Below are positions 14,690 to 22,599 of a stretch of 37,943 nucleotides of DNA, in pieces (position 1 is the stretch's first letter; every line of letters starts with the position of its first letter). The stretch is from Hydrogenophaga sp. (lineage in GTDB: Bacteria > Pseudomonadota > Gammaproteobacteria > Burkholderiales > Burkholderiaceae_C), in NCBI GenBank assembly GCA_018333605.1, contig JAGXSV010000019.1, forward strand, positions 1 through 37,943, read 5' to 3'. The notes under the pieces are model-generated. The model saw only the letters and a program-made list of their open reading frames with translations, had not been told where the DNA came from and did no database searches. The translations under genes and the position numbers were made by a program.

Positions 14690-14984
14690 AACGCCAACGG
14701 CCGAGAAGTCCTACGACAAGGCCGAGAGAGGGAGTGCCAAGGTATCACCTACGCCCTTGACGGTAGGCGCGAAATTATATGCATCATCGTTCCTGAGCGA
14801 GAAAGGCAATGAAGACTGCACGACATCGCGGTGCCTGATAGCTTCTCGTGCGGCGCTTCAGCGAGCATCGCACGATCGAACTGATCAGCAGCTATCAACG
14901 AGGGGCTGACCGAATTGACCAACAATAAGCACGCATCCAACGCGAACATCCTGTCGCCGTGCGGCATCGAATACTGAGCCCGCC
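14690..14984 (+). other. gene-free gap between cobA and bluB
   Basis: This 295-base stretch has lower GC than the flanking genes and no convincing gene. A frame ending at TGA 14817-14819 reads CQGITYALDGRREII, which vaguely resembles the end of a small toxin or DUF domain, but it has no start. No riboswitch motifs or strong ribosome site precede bluB. It may be debris of a deleted gene, with bluB transcribed from a promoter inside it. Confidence 0.4.
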
Positions 14985-15668
14985 ATGCCCGACAAACCTG
15001 CCCTTGATCGGACTTTCTCCCCGGCCGAGCGAGACGCTGTTTACCGCGCCATTTTTGAACGGCGCGATATGCGTCACTTCGCAGGGGGAACGGTTGCGCC
15101 GGAGCTGATGCGCCGGCTGCTCACCGCCGCTCACCATGCGCCCAGCGTGGGTTTCATGCAGCCCTGGCGTTTTTTGCGGGTGGCGTCGCCGTTGCTGCGG
15201 TGCAAGTTGCAGGCATTGGTGGAGCAAGAACGCGTGCAGACTGCGAGAGCGTTGGGTGAGCGGGAAGAGGCTTTCATGCGCCTCAAGGTCGAGGGTGTCA
15301 ATGACGCGGCCGAGGTCTGGGTGGTCGCGCTCGCAGATGGACGTGAGCAGCATGTGTTTGGTCGCAGGACACTTCCACAGATGGACCTCGCCTCGACCGC
15401 CTGCGCGATCCAGAACCTCTGGCTGGCCGCCCGGGCCGAGGGGCTTGGAATGGGTTGGGTTTCGCTGTTTGACCCAATCGCTGTGGCGTGCCTGCTTGGA
15501 ATGCCCGACGGGGCCGAGCCGATCGCTTTGTTGTGCATCGGTCCCGTGCATGATTTTTACGAGGAACCGATGCTTCAACGGCAGCGGTGGGCCTCGCGTT
15601 GCGCGTTGGACGATGTGCTGTTTGAAGACACTTGGGCGCAGCCTCTTGGATCGAAGTCACCAAGCTAG
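14985..15668 (+). CDS. bluB: 5,6-dimethylbenzimidazole synthase BluB
   Basis: Oxygen-dependent flavin-destructase that cleaves reduced FMN to make 5,6-dimethylbenzimidazole, the lower ligand of B12. The 227-residue protein of nitroreductase fold shows AIFERRDMRHF at the N-terminus, HHAPSVGFMQPWRFL, MDLASTACAIQNLWLAARAE and GLGMGWVSLFDP. These are BluB landmarks that separate it from ordinary nitroreductases. A conserved Asp expected in the active site is compatible with RRDMRHF. It starts at ATG 14985 with no strong ribosome site and ends just before a terminator-like hairpin. Presence of BluB with an otherwise anaerobic-type ring pathway implies B12 with the dimethylbenzimidazole ligand is made in the presence of oxygen. 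Confidence 0.93.
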   Translation: MPDKPALDRTFSPAERDAVYRAIFERRDMRHFAGGTVAPELMRRLLTAAHHAPSVGFMQPWRFLRVASPLLRCKLQALVEQERVQTARALGEREEAFMRLKVEGVNDAAEVWVVALADGREQHVFGRRTLPQMDLASTACAIQNLWLAARAEGLGMGWVSLFDPIAVACLLGMPDGAEPIALLCIGPVHDFYEEPMLQRQRWASRCALDDVLFEDTWAQPLGSKSPS

Positions 15669-15670
15669 CT

Positions 15671-15704
15671 AGCGCCCTAGATGTGGATGTTGGCGCTGTT
15701 TTTG
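15671..15704 (+). terminator. rho-independent terminator after bluB
   Basis: AGCGCC (15671-15676) pairs with GGCGCT (15692-15697) across a 15-base loop and is followed by GTTTTT. It starts three bases after the bluB stop, so it likely ends the cobalamin transcript. Confidence 0.55.
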
Positions 15705-15779
15705 AATGCCGAGCCCTCGCACGAAATCTTAGACGGCCGCTTCGCCTGCCACGGGCTGCAAACAACATAGCTTTGCCGA

Positions 15780-16000
15780 CTACAGCGAGCGCGGACCGCT
15801 TGAAGGCGGCAGAGCCCTGAGCTGCAGCGACTTCTCGCTCGCTTCCTGGAAGCTACCCACGCGCTGCAGCGTGAGCTTGCCGTTCTTCGGGTCGAAGGTC
15901 ACCAGCATGGAGGCGCTGGCCTGGTCGTCGTTGAGAACGGCCACGTATTCGATCTGCGGTGTGGCCGAGAGCTTGGCCTGCAGTTCGTTGATCTGCTCTC
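15780..16000 (-). pseudogene. anti-sigma factor (RskA-type) C-terminal remnant
   Basis: The minus strand from about 15995 reads INELQAKLSATPQIEYVAVL, then DDQASASMLVTFDPKNGKL, TLQRVGSFQEASEKSLQL and PPSSGPRSL, ending at TAG (15780-15782). This resembles the periplasmic RskA-like domain of anti-sigma factors in Burkholderiales, where LQLWALPP and a PRSLG motif occur at the same place. The N-terminal anti-sigma helices, the membrane segment and the final part of the domain are missing, so it is a short remnant with no start codon. No sigma factor gene is next to it. Confidence 0.6.
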
Positions 16001-16256
16001 AAGGGAGTGGGTGCCCTGAGTACGGATTGACCGTGTTGCCAGCTGCCACTCTGTTCTGCAAAGCCCATTGAACAGGTTGGGGAGACCAGCGCGTCCGCCT
16101 TCGAGAAGATTCCAAGCATTGGGACAGCAGGCTTTCTGACTTAGCCTGTAATGGAATGCGGCCCAGATTTGACGCAGGGCAGTGGTCAGCCTGACCGGCC
16201 GACGCTCCGCTATCTATAGCAGCCCGCATTGACCTTTTTCTGAGGAGCAGGCCACT
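16001..16256. other. gene-free stretch downstream of the phoQ-like gene
   Basis: No gene is supported here. The only clear structure is a 13-base palindrome, GGTCAGCCTGACC, at 16184-16196. With the anti-sigma remnant to its left, this is likely a recombined boundary between the cobalamin cluster and the two-component operon. Confidence 0.4.
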
Positions 16257-17588
16257 TCAAGGCACCGGCAACACGATGTCAACCCGCCCGCCGCCCAATG
16301 AGCCACCTGAAAGCTTCAGCTCCCCATGGTGGCTGGCCACCAGGTCGCTCACCACTGCCAGCCCAACGCCGTGCCCGGGCATTCGCTCGTCCCCCCGCAC
16401 GTGCAGCTGCAGGATGGACTCGGTGTCGCTGAATCCAGGGCCGTCGTCCTCGATGCGAATGCACAAGGATCCCGGCTCACGCCATATCCGCACCAGGACC
16501 TGGGTGCGCGCCCACTTGGCCCCGTTGTCCAGCAGGTTCCCAAGCATCTCGAACAAGTCGCCCTCGTCGATGCGCCAGGTCAGGTCGGCTGGGCACTCGA
16601 CGCTGAAGTCCAATGCCCTTTCGGCATACACCTTGGCCAGCGCGTCGCGAATGCGCTCCAGGATTGGCGCCACCAGAAGTGGCGGCGCAAAACGCGCGGC
16701 GCCCCCGGCGATGGCGCGCCCCAGCTGGTGCTGCACGATGTCATCCATGCGGCTCACCTGCTGGGCTACGGTGGCTGGCAGTTGCGCCGGCTCGGCCATG
16801 GCGCTGCGCAGAACAGCAAGCGGAGTCTTCAGGCTGTGAGCGAGAAAGCTCAGCGCGTCGCGATGTCGGGCCTGACGCTTGCGCTCCTGCTCAATCAGGT
16901 TGTTCAGGTTGTCCGTGAGGCTGGAGATTTCGGTAGGGTAGCGGCCCTCGATGCGCGATTGCCCGCCATCTTCGATACGCCGGATCTCGCTGGCCACGTG
17001 CCGCAGCGGCGCCAGGCCCCACCGCAACAGCCACAGCTGCGCCAGCAACAGCAGCACGGCAGCACCCCCCAGCCAGAGCCAAAGGGTGCGGGTGAAGGCA
17101 CCGACTTCGCGGTCGAAGGCCGCGCGGTCCTCCAGCACCGTGAGCACCAGCGGTGCCTCACGCTCGGAGGCCTTCCAGGTGACGGCATAGCTGACCGACA
17201 GGAAGGACTTGCCGGCCCCATCCACCGTCTCGTTGCGCCATTGACCGGGTTGCTGGCTGCGCCGGAACGGTGGCTGCAGGCCCAGGGTCGAGGCCGACTG
17301 CCACTGATCCCTGCGCAGCACGTTGTATATGCCCGCGTACAGGCCGGAACCCGGAAGCGACAGGCGCGGCTCCGCAAACTCTGGCGGCATCACCAGCGCT
17401 CCGCCAGCATCGAGTTCGGCAGCGGCCAGCAGCAGGTAGATGGTGCTCTGCAGCCGGCCGAAATAGGCCGCCTGCACGCTTTCGGTATTCGCACGCTGCA
17501 CCGCCAGCCCCGCGCCGGCCATAAATGCCAGCAGTACCACCGCAGCACCCAGAAGCAGGCGGGTACGAATGGAGTAGCCGGCCTTCAT
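16257..17588 (-). CDS. sensor histidine kinase, PhoQ-like
   Basis: Inner-membrane sensor kinase of a two-component system, 443 residues. A first membrane segment lies at about 12-30 and a second at about 168-188; the roughly 135-residue periplasmic domain between them has no recognised ligand motif. A HAMP-like linker follows, then the phospho-acceptor His251 in SFLAHSLKTPLAVLRS. After it come the N box NLLDNGAKWA, the G1 box EDDGPGF and the G2 box GHGVGLAVV. The short HSLKTPLAVL H box and the general layout resemble PhoQ. The start overlaps the stop of the response regulator gene by 4 bases. The signal sensed is unknown; a PhoQ-like divalent-cation or envelope-stress role is only inference. 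Confidence 0.88.
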   Translation of the reverse strand: MKAGYSIRTRLLLGAAVVLLAFMAGAGLAVQRANTESVQAAYFGRLQSTIYLLLAAAELDAGGALVMPPEFAEPRLSLPGSGLYAGIYNVLRRDQWQSASTLGLQPPFRRSQQPGQWRNETVDGAGKSFLSVSYAVTWKASEREAPLVLTVLEDRAAFDREVGAFTRTLWLWLGGAAVLLLLAQLWLLRWGLAPLRHVASEIRRIEDGGQSRIEGRYPTEISSLTDNLNNLIEQERKRQARHRDALSFLAHSLKTPLAVLRSAMAEPAQLPATVAQQVSRMDDIVQHQLGRAIAGGAARFAPPLLVAPILERIRDALAKVYAERALDFSVECPADLTWRIDEGDLFEMLGNLLDNGAKWARTQVLVRIWREPGSLCIRIEDDGPGFSDTESILQLHVRGDERMPGHGVGLAVVSDLVASHHGELKLSGGSLGGGRVDIVLPVP

Positions 17589-18256
17589 TCGAGGGTGAAC
17601 CGGTAGCCCCGCCCCCGCACGGTCTCGATCGGGCCGACGCTGCCGTCGGGGTCGAGCTTGCGCCGCAGGCGGCCCACCAGCACCTCCAGAACGTTGCTGT
17701 CGCGGTCTTCCCCGTGCGGGTACAGGTAGTCCGACAGCGCCTGCCTGGTGACGATGGCCGGGCGCTGGCGCACCAGGTGCTCGAGCAGGCGGTACTCGAA
17801 CGCTGTGAGCTCCAGCACCGCGCCGCTGAGCCGCACCGCCTGCGCCGACGGGTCGATGCTGAGGGGGCCAAGCGTCAGCATGTCAGTGGGGGCCCCCAGC
17901 GAGCGCCGCAGCAAGGCCTTGAGCCGCGCCGCCAGCTCCGGGTATTCGAAAGGCTTGACCAGGTAGTCGTCGGCCCCGGCTTCCAGGCCCACCACTTTGT
18001 CTTGCCAGCTGCCGCGCGCGGTGAGGATCAGAATGGGCAGGGCGCTTCCGGCTTGCCGCAGGCGCTGCACGATGCTCAGCCCGTTCAGCTTGGGCAACCC
18101 CAGGTCAACGATGACAAGATCGACCGGGTACTCGCGCGCCAGAAACAGACCCTCTTCGCCGTCCTTGGCCTGGTCGACCCGGTAGTCATCGGCCTCCAGC
18201 TGGCGGGCCAAGGTGAGCCGTAGCGCGGCATCGTCCTCGATCAGTAACAAGCGCAT
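17585..18256 (-). CDS. response regulator, OmpR/PhoP family
   Basis: A 223-residue transcription factor. The receiver domain has the acidic pair Asp8-Asp9 (LLLIEDDAAL), phosphoacceptor Asp51 (VIVDLGLPKLNG), Thr79 in ILTA and Lys101 in DDYLVKPFEYPEL. The C-terminal winged helix (about 130-223) has LTAFEYRLLEHLV, VLEVLVGRLRRKLD and the ending IETVRGRGYRFTLE, typical of the OmpR/PhoP family. It lies 26 bases after the PepSY gene and overlaps the kinase gene by 4 bases. It probably binds the 11-base-spaced direct repeat upstream of the operon (19165-19181), giving autoregulation. Confidence 0.92.
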   Translation of the reverse strand: MRLLLIEDDAALRLTLARQLEADDYRVDQAKDGEEGLFLAREYPVDLVIVDLGLPKLNGLSIVQRLRQAGSALPILILTARGSWQDKVVGLEAGADDYLVKPFEYPELAARLKALLRRSLGAPTDMLTLGPLSIDPSAQAVRLSGAVLELTAFEYRLLEHLVRQRPAIVTRQALSDYLYPHGEDRDSNVLEVLVGRLRRKLDPDGSVGPIETVRGRGYRFTLE

Positions 18257-18282
18257 TGGTCTGAAGCTGCAGCAGGTTGGCC

Positions 18283-18519
18283 TTAGCGGGTCTGGCCAGT
18301 GACGACGTCAATCTGGATCACGCGGACCTCACCAGCCGGCGTAACCACCTTGATGCGCCATACCGGCTGGCCCGAAGACTCGAGCTTCTCAACGGACAGC
18401 ACGCGGCCGCCACTGGCCCGCTGGGCCACTGCAGCCGCGTCGTCGCGGCTCAGATCGGCCCAGGCCAGGTTGGATGCCAGCAGCAGGGTGGCGCAGAGTA
18501 GTTTGGCAAATGTGTTCAT
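18283..18519 (-). CDS. periplasmic PepSY-domain protein
   Basis: A 78-residue exported protein. The first 22 residues are a signal peptide (MNTFAKLLCATLLLASNLAWA, cleaved after AWA). The mature part DLSRDDAAAVAQRASGGRVL followed by VWRIKVVTPAGEVRVIQIDV is a single PepSY domain. Small PepSY proteins next to PhoPQ-like genes are common in Burkholderiales and are thought to modulate signalling or bind peptides in the periplasm. The start overlaps the glycine-zipper gene by 4 bases; the regulator gene begins 26 bases downstream. Confidence 0.85.
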   Translation of the reverse strand: MNTFAKLLCATLLLASNLAWADLSRDDAAAVAQRASGGRVLSVEKLESSGQPVWRIKVVTPAGEVRVIQIDVVTGQTR

Positions 18520-19118
18520 CGGTTGTAAGTATCAAGGTATTCGCGTCCGCCACGTTCATCACGCCTGCCCTGGTATTGGCGTCCACCCTGGTACTCGCTC
18601 TCAATCGGAGTGAATGAAACGCGAATCGGCAAGGTGCGGCCTGGGTTCTCGCGGGTCACCGTGCTGTAGACCTGGCCGCGGTACTCGTATTCGACTTGGT
18701 AACCCGTGAGGCGGGACTGCACGTCGTTGACAGTGCGGCAGTTCTGCACCTGGCGCTGCTGCGGCTGGGATGCCTGCTGGTAGCCACCACCCCAGTTGTT
18801 CTGGTTGGCAAAGTGCTCGGCTGCCAGCGCGCCGACCACGGCACCGAGCGCGGTGGCGGCGTCTCGGCCGCGGCCCTTGCCAACCTGGTTGCCGAGCAAG
18901 GCGCCGGCCACACCGCCAACCGCCAGCCCCCCGTAATTGCGCGAAGCCGCCACGGGTTGCTGCTCGGTCACCCACTGGCTGGTGCACTCGTTGCGCGGCA
19001 CGGAGATGTTCTCGTACCGCGGTTCGACGTTGCGCACGCGGGCAGTGTCGTTGAAGGTCTGGGCTTGGACGCCCGCCGCCAGCAACGTGGTCAGACAAAG
19101 AATGGAAGTACGTTTCAT
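18516..19118 (-). CDS. exported glycine-zipper (17 kDa antigen-like) protein
   Basis: A 200-residue envelope protein. It has a signal peptide (MKRTSILCLTTLLAAGVQAQ). A glycine-zipper membrane segment at about residues 64-102 includes GLAVGGVAGALLGNQVGKG and a second half with TALGAVVGALAAEHF. The C-terminal region is Gln/Tyr/Arg-rich (QVEYEYRGQVYSTV, then QGGRQYQGRRDERGG). The repeat pattern is that of the rickettsial 17 kDa surface antigen / glycine-zipper 2TM family. It lacks a lipobox Cys. It heads the four-gene operon; AAGGAG (19125-19130) is its ribosome site. A likely role is envelope integrity or stress under control of the two-component system. Confidence 0.85.
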   Translation of the reverse strand: MKRTSILCLTTLLAAGVQAQTFNDTARVRNVEPRYENISVPRNECTSQWVTEQQPVAASRNYGGLAVGGVAGALLGNQVGKGRGRDAATALGAVVGALAAEHFANQNNWGGGYQQASQPQQRQVQNCRTVNDVQSRLTGYQVEYEYRGQVYSTVTRENPGRTLPIRVSFTPIESEYQGGRQYQGRRDERGGREYLDTYNR

Positions 19119-19164
19119 GGAAAGCTCCTTGGTTGATGTGAGACGGAGCTTAGGAAGAAGTGGG

Positions 19165-19181
19165 TGAACCGAAGCTGAACG
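19165..19181 (-). promoter_or_regulatory. PhoP-box-like direct repeat upstream of the two-component operon
   Basis: On the minus strand CGTTCA, then GCTTC, then GGTTCA: two hexamers starting 11 bases apart, the geometry of a PhoP box (GTTTA-N5-GTTTA type). It lies 47 bases before the first gene, with a weak -10-like CCTAAG about 10 bases downstream. This is the expected place for an activator overlapping the -35 region. The binding protein is inferred, not shown. Confidence 0.5.
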
Positions 19182-19262
19182 AAATTGATAAATAGGCTAA
19201 ATGAGCCCATCCCCTCGAAAAGGTAAAACGAGCGGTTTTCCCCTCTGAAAGAGGATTAGCTT

Positions 19263-22200
19263 TCAGTCAAAAAGATCCCCTTGCCCCGGCTGCGTGGCGT
19301 TGCTCCAGAACACCGAGTCGGCATATTGTGCCGCCAAGGCATCCAGATCAATATCCCGCTCATCGTCGCTGAACTCGAACGACCCGAACATGTTCACGTG
19401 CTGCCACGCCACTGGCGACATGCCCTGGATGAACGCGATGGCGTCCAGATCGCCGGCCGCCACCTTCTGTTCGTACACCTTGGACAGCAAGGCCGTGTTG
19501 TAGTAAATGACCGCGTTGGCAATCAGCCGCGCGCAATCGTTCCAGACCTGCTGCTCGGTTTCAGTCTGTACCTTGAACTTCCCGCCATTGATGAAGGACA
19601 CCGCCCGGCGGAACCGGTGATAGGCCTCGCCCCGATTGAGAGCCTTTTGCACGCTCTGGCGCAGTTCGACATCGTCAATGAAGTCCAGAATATAGATGGT
19701 GCGAAGGATGTTGTCCAACTCCCACAGGGCCTTTTTGGTGTTGTTTTGCCGGGCGTAGCTGCTGAGTTTGCGTACCACGGTGGCCTGGGTCGTGTCTTTT
19801 TGCGCAAGGGATGCCAAGATACGCTGGATATTGGGCCATTCGCTGATGATCAACTCTTCGTTGGCCCTATTGGTTGGCCGAATCAGCATGTCGGCCGGAT
19901 ACTGACTTGGCAGCTTGAACCCGACCAAGGCCGCGGTTTTCTTTTGCACGGTCTTATAGCGCGGGGCAAAGCTGTAGCCGCTGGCATATAGGCACAAATA
20001 ATTGACCTGGTTGGTGCCATGCGTATCGGTCGAGTGGCGCGTTGGCTTGATCTCCGACGTGTTGTTGTAGAGCAGATCGAATACGAAATGGCTCTCATGC
20101 TCGTGCGTACCGATGATCTTGGCGTTGATGGGCACGTGGTTGGCAACCACGGTGCACGCGCTCACCCCCTTGTCCCAGCCGAAATACTTGGGCGAATAGC
20201 GGGAGTTGAAGGTGTTGATCTGGGTTTCAAAGCGCTGACCGTCGCTGCTGGAATGCAGCTCGTCGCGGATGTTGAAGAGCTTGAAAGCCGGCAGCGCCGC
20301 CGTGGCATTGCTGATGGCGTCATTGGCCGCGTGTACGGTTTCCGGCCGCAGATAACTTCTGGCAGTGGTGATCAGGGATGCATGGCTCAAGCCGGAGACC
20401 TCGGCCATCTTGCCCAATCCCATGTTGGTACCGTAGGCCACCACGCAAGCCAGGATCTGGCGCAGATCCGGCGCGTGCTTGACGGATCGATTCAGAACAT
20501 GTTCGAAGGCATCCAGAAAATGCGTCTCTTTGTTCACGAAGCGCAACAGGTCGGCAACAGGGATTCCGGGCAGCTGGCTGTAGAACGGGGTATTACTGGT
20601 CTCTGGCGCAGTTGGGTAAATCAGGGACCAACGCTTCTTATCACCTTGGCCCACGACCTTGATGTTGGTGTTGACGCAGGCGGCCACACGCTGATTGACG
20701 GTTACCAGGCGGTCTTCGAGTTTGGCGCGCAAAGTCGCCAGCGTCTCTTCGATGGGCGTGGTCAAGAAGGGCTGTCCGATTTCAGCGAGCACGGCGTCTT
20801 TGTGCGCCCAGCGGGCATCGCTGATCAGGTCATCTTCAAACTGGCGAAATTCGTTGCTGTGATGGACATACAAGTCCCCGGATTCCAGTGCATTGCGCAA
20901 CAGCCGGTAGACCAGAAATTCGTATCGATCGACATCCAGGGTTTTGCGTTTCTCCCCGTCTTCGATAGACTCGACATACAGGTGCTTTTTGAGAGCCGGT
21001 GGGATCACGGTCTCAGGAAACTTTGAGGAATCTGCCTGGCGCAGTGACTTGCTCCGGCGCAACAGGTCTTGCATCATGGCGATCGCGGTGACCAAAGGGG
21101 CGTTCTCCAAGCGACCGGCAAAATCGATATCGCAAAAGAGGTGTCGCAAGTTGCGTTTGATGGTTGGCGACAGCATGGTGAAGTAAGTCCACTCGTAGTC
21201 CAGCTTGTCAAAGGCCACATTGCGCAGGAAGTTGGACACCGATGGAAAGGCAGCCGGCTCCAGCAAGCCGAACGCGCGCTCTTTGACCGTCGAAAACGGG
21301 CAATCACTTGCGATTGACTCATCCACAAAGAGGCCCAACACCTCACCGGCAGCTTTCAAATTACTGTTGGCCTCGTCGGAGGCCTGCTGCATGGCCACTT
21401 TCGCCGCCAGTTTGGCGTGCTTATCAAATTGCCCGACCAGGTGGATGAACGCTTCAATCAGGTTGTCGTTGATTTGGCGGAACCGGTGGAAGGCAAAGCA
21501 CAATAGATACAGACGTACCGTGGAGATATCCATGCGGCGCAGCTTGTAAATCGTGTAGAACTGGACCAGCCCGGCGTAATACTTGATGCTCTCCCTGGAC
21601 AGGGTGGCATCCATCAAAAATGTTTGGGCGAAGGCATGCAAGGGGGCCAGTTGTTTGCGCCGACCGACCTCCTGGCGCAGCTCCTTGTTGCTGAAATCAC
21701 TCGCCTCGTGTTTCAGGACATTGATCAGATGGATTTTGTCGTCCGCATGCAGCAGGGTATTGAGCGATTGCTGCAGGTCGGCGGGCAAGGTGGCATCCAG
21801 CTTTCGGGTAACACGCTTGCGCTCGTCGGTGACAGCCTGGCTTACAAGGTCCTGCAAAGACGTGTATCCCGGTGCCACGATGCGCTGGCTTGAGAGATGC
21901 TCCAGCACCTCACGCAAAATGAATTTCGGCTGGGTTGACAACATCGCCGCCCGCTGCGCGAAAGCAAACAGCGCTTGCCTCCCCTCGCTCCCACACAGGC
22001 GATAGTCCAACAGCTCAAGAATGATTCGTTGTTGGGCCAGCCGGGTGGGCTTTGATAAAGATCTCACCTCGACCATAAGCCTGCCTGGAAAATAGCGCGT
22101 CAGAATGTGATCAATGTCGGGCCGAACATGGTCAAGACTGACAACGAAGAACTGTGCCTTGGCCTTGAAGTAGCCCAGTTGCAGTACGAGATGAACGCCC

Positions 22201-22367
22201 GCCGTGATTGTGCGTGCAGCATCGATGGTCTCTCGCTCTTCGGGACTCAAATCAAAATGGATTTGGCGTTCACCCTCGGTGAAGTGCGGCAAGCCATACA
22301 GGCTGTCAACTTCTTCGGTTGACAGAATGGAAAGGCGCCGAGAGGCTTCGGATTTATTGCTTGGCAA
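19263..22367 (-). CDS. tnpA: Tn3-family transposase TnpA
   Basis: A 1034-residue DDE transposase for replicative transposition. The N-terminal DUF4158-type end-binding region begins RRLSILSTEEVDSLYGLPHF. The catalytic part shows YFGWDKGVSACTVVANHVP (first Asp), TRHSTDTHGTNQVNYLC (second Asp) and EQQVWNDCARLIANAVIYYN (catalytic Glu), then SPVAWQHVNMFGSFEF near the C-terminus. It looks intact. No ATG exists between the preceding in-frame stop and the homologous region, so the start is taken as TTG 22367, with a weak GGAG upstream. The sequence just before it is a relic of another Tn3 transposase start. I could not find clean 38-base terminal repeats on either side, so mobility is uncertain. Confidence 0.92.
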   Translation of the reverse strand: MPSNKSEASRRLSILSTEEVDSLYGLPHFTEGERQIHFDLSPEERETIDAARTITAGVHLVLQLGYFKAKAQFFVVSLDHVRPDIDHILTRYFPGRLMVEVRSLSKPTRLAQQRIILELLDYRLCGSEGRQALFAFAQRAAMLSTQPKFILREVLEHLSSQRIVAPGYTSLQDLVSQAVTDERKRVTRKLDATLPADLQQSLNTLLHADDKIHLINVLKHEASDFSNKELRQEVGRRKQLAPLHAFAQTFLMDATLSRESIKYYAGLVQFYTIYKLRRMDISTVRLYLLCFAFHRFRQINDNLIEAFIHLVGQFDKHAKLAAKVAMQQASDEANSNLKAAGEVLGLFVDESIASDCPFSTVKERAFGLLEPAAFPSVSNFLRNVAFDKLDYEWTYFTMLSPTIKRNLRHLFCDIDFAGRLENAPLVTAIAMMQDLLRRSKSLRQADSSKFPETVIPPALKKHLYVESIEDGEKRKTLDVDRYEFLVYRLLRNALESGDLYVHHSNEFRQFEDDLISDARWAHKDAVLAEIGQPFLTTPIEETLATLRAKLEDRLVTVNQRVAACVNTNIKVVGQGDKKRWSLIYPTAPETSNTPFYSQLPGIPVADLLRFVNKETHFLDAFEHVLNRSVKHAPDLRQILACVVAYGTNMGLGKMAEVSGLSHASLITTARSYLRPETVHAANDAISNATAALPAFKLFNIRDELHSSSDGQRFETQINTFNSRYSPKYFGWDKGVSACTVVANHVPINAKIIGTHEHESHFVFDLLYNNTSEIKPTRHSTDTHGTNQVNYLCLYASGYSFAPRYKTVQKKTAALVGFKLPSQYPADMLIRPTNRANEELIISEWPNIQRILASLAQKDTTQATVVRKLSSYARQNNTKKALWELDNILRTIYILDFIDDVELRQSVQKALNRGEAYHRFRRAVSFINGGKFKVQTETEQQVWNDCARLIANAVIYYNTALLSKVYEQKVAAGDLDAIAFIQGMSPVAWQHVNMFGSFEFSDDERDIDLDALAAQYADSVFWSNATQPGQGDLFD

Positions 22368-22394
22368 GGCTGACGTGCTCCGACGGCTGGCTCA

Positions 22395-22557
22395 GTCGCA
22401 CGCTGAGCTCATAAAAGTGAAATGGGGATGAAGGGGCGCTTGCCGACGCCGGCAGCCAGGAGTTGTTCATTCTCGGTCGGCGTGTAAAGCTCCGCCAGCT
22501 CACGCGGTGTCGGATCGGTTTCAGGCCGGGATAGGTCGTCTCATGGAGCGTGGTCAT
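22395..22557 (-). pseudogene. relic: N-terminus of a second Tn3-family transposase gene
   Basis: Starting at ATG 22557 the minus strand reads MTTLHETTYPGLKP. After a one-base shift it reads DPTPRELAELYTPTENEQLL then AAGVGKRPFIPISLL and a stop. Joined, this looks like the start of a different Tn3-type transposase, which usually runs MTxLHETxYPRLKPDPTxREL. So it is a frameshifted and truncated 5' end, lying between the recombinase gene and the intact tnpA and in the same orientation. Confidence 0.5.
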
Positions 22558-22599
22558 TCGCGGGGACTACCCCGCCCGGCGGCTTTGCTACCCATCGCT

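Noticed and set aside
14735-14819. Possible small toxin remnant (CQGITYALDGRREII)
   Set aside because: No start codon, too short, and family resemblance too vague to name.
16326-17606. 426-codon plus-strand ORF opposite the histidine kinase gene
   Set aside because: The minus strand encodes all kinase motifs in order; the plus frame is a shadow.
20019-21026. 335-codon plus-strand ORF inside tnpA
   Set aside because: Antisense to the intact Tn3 transposase; no recognisable domain.
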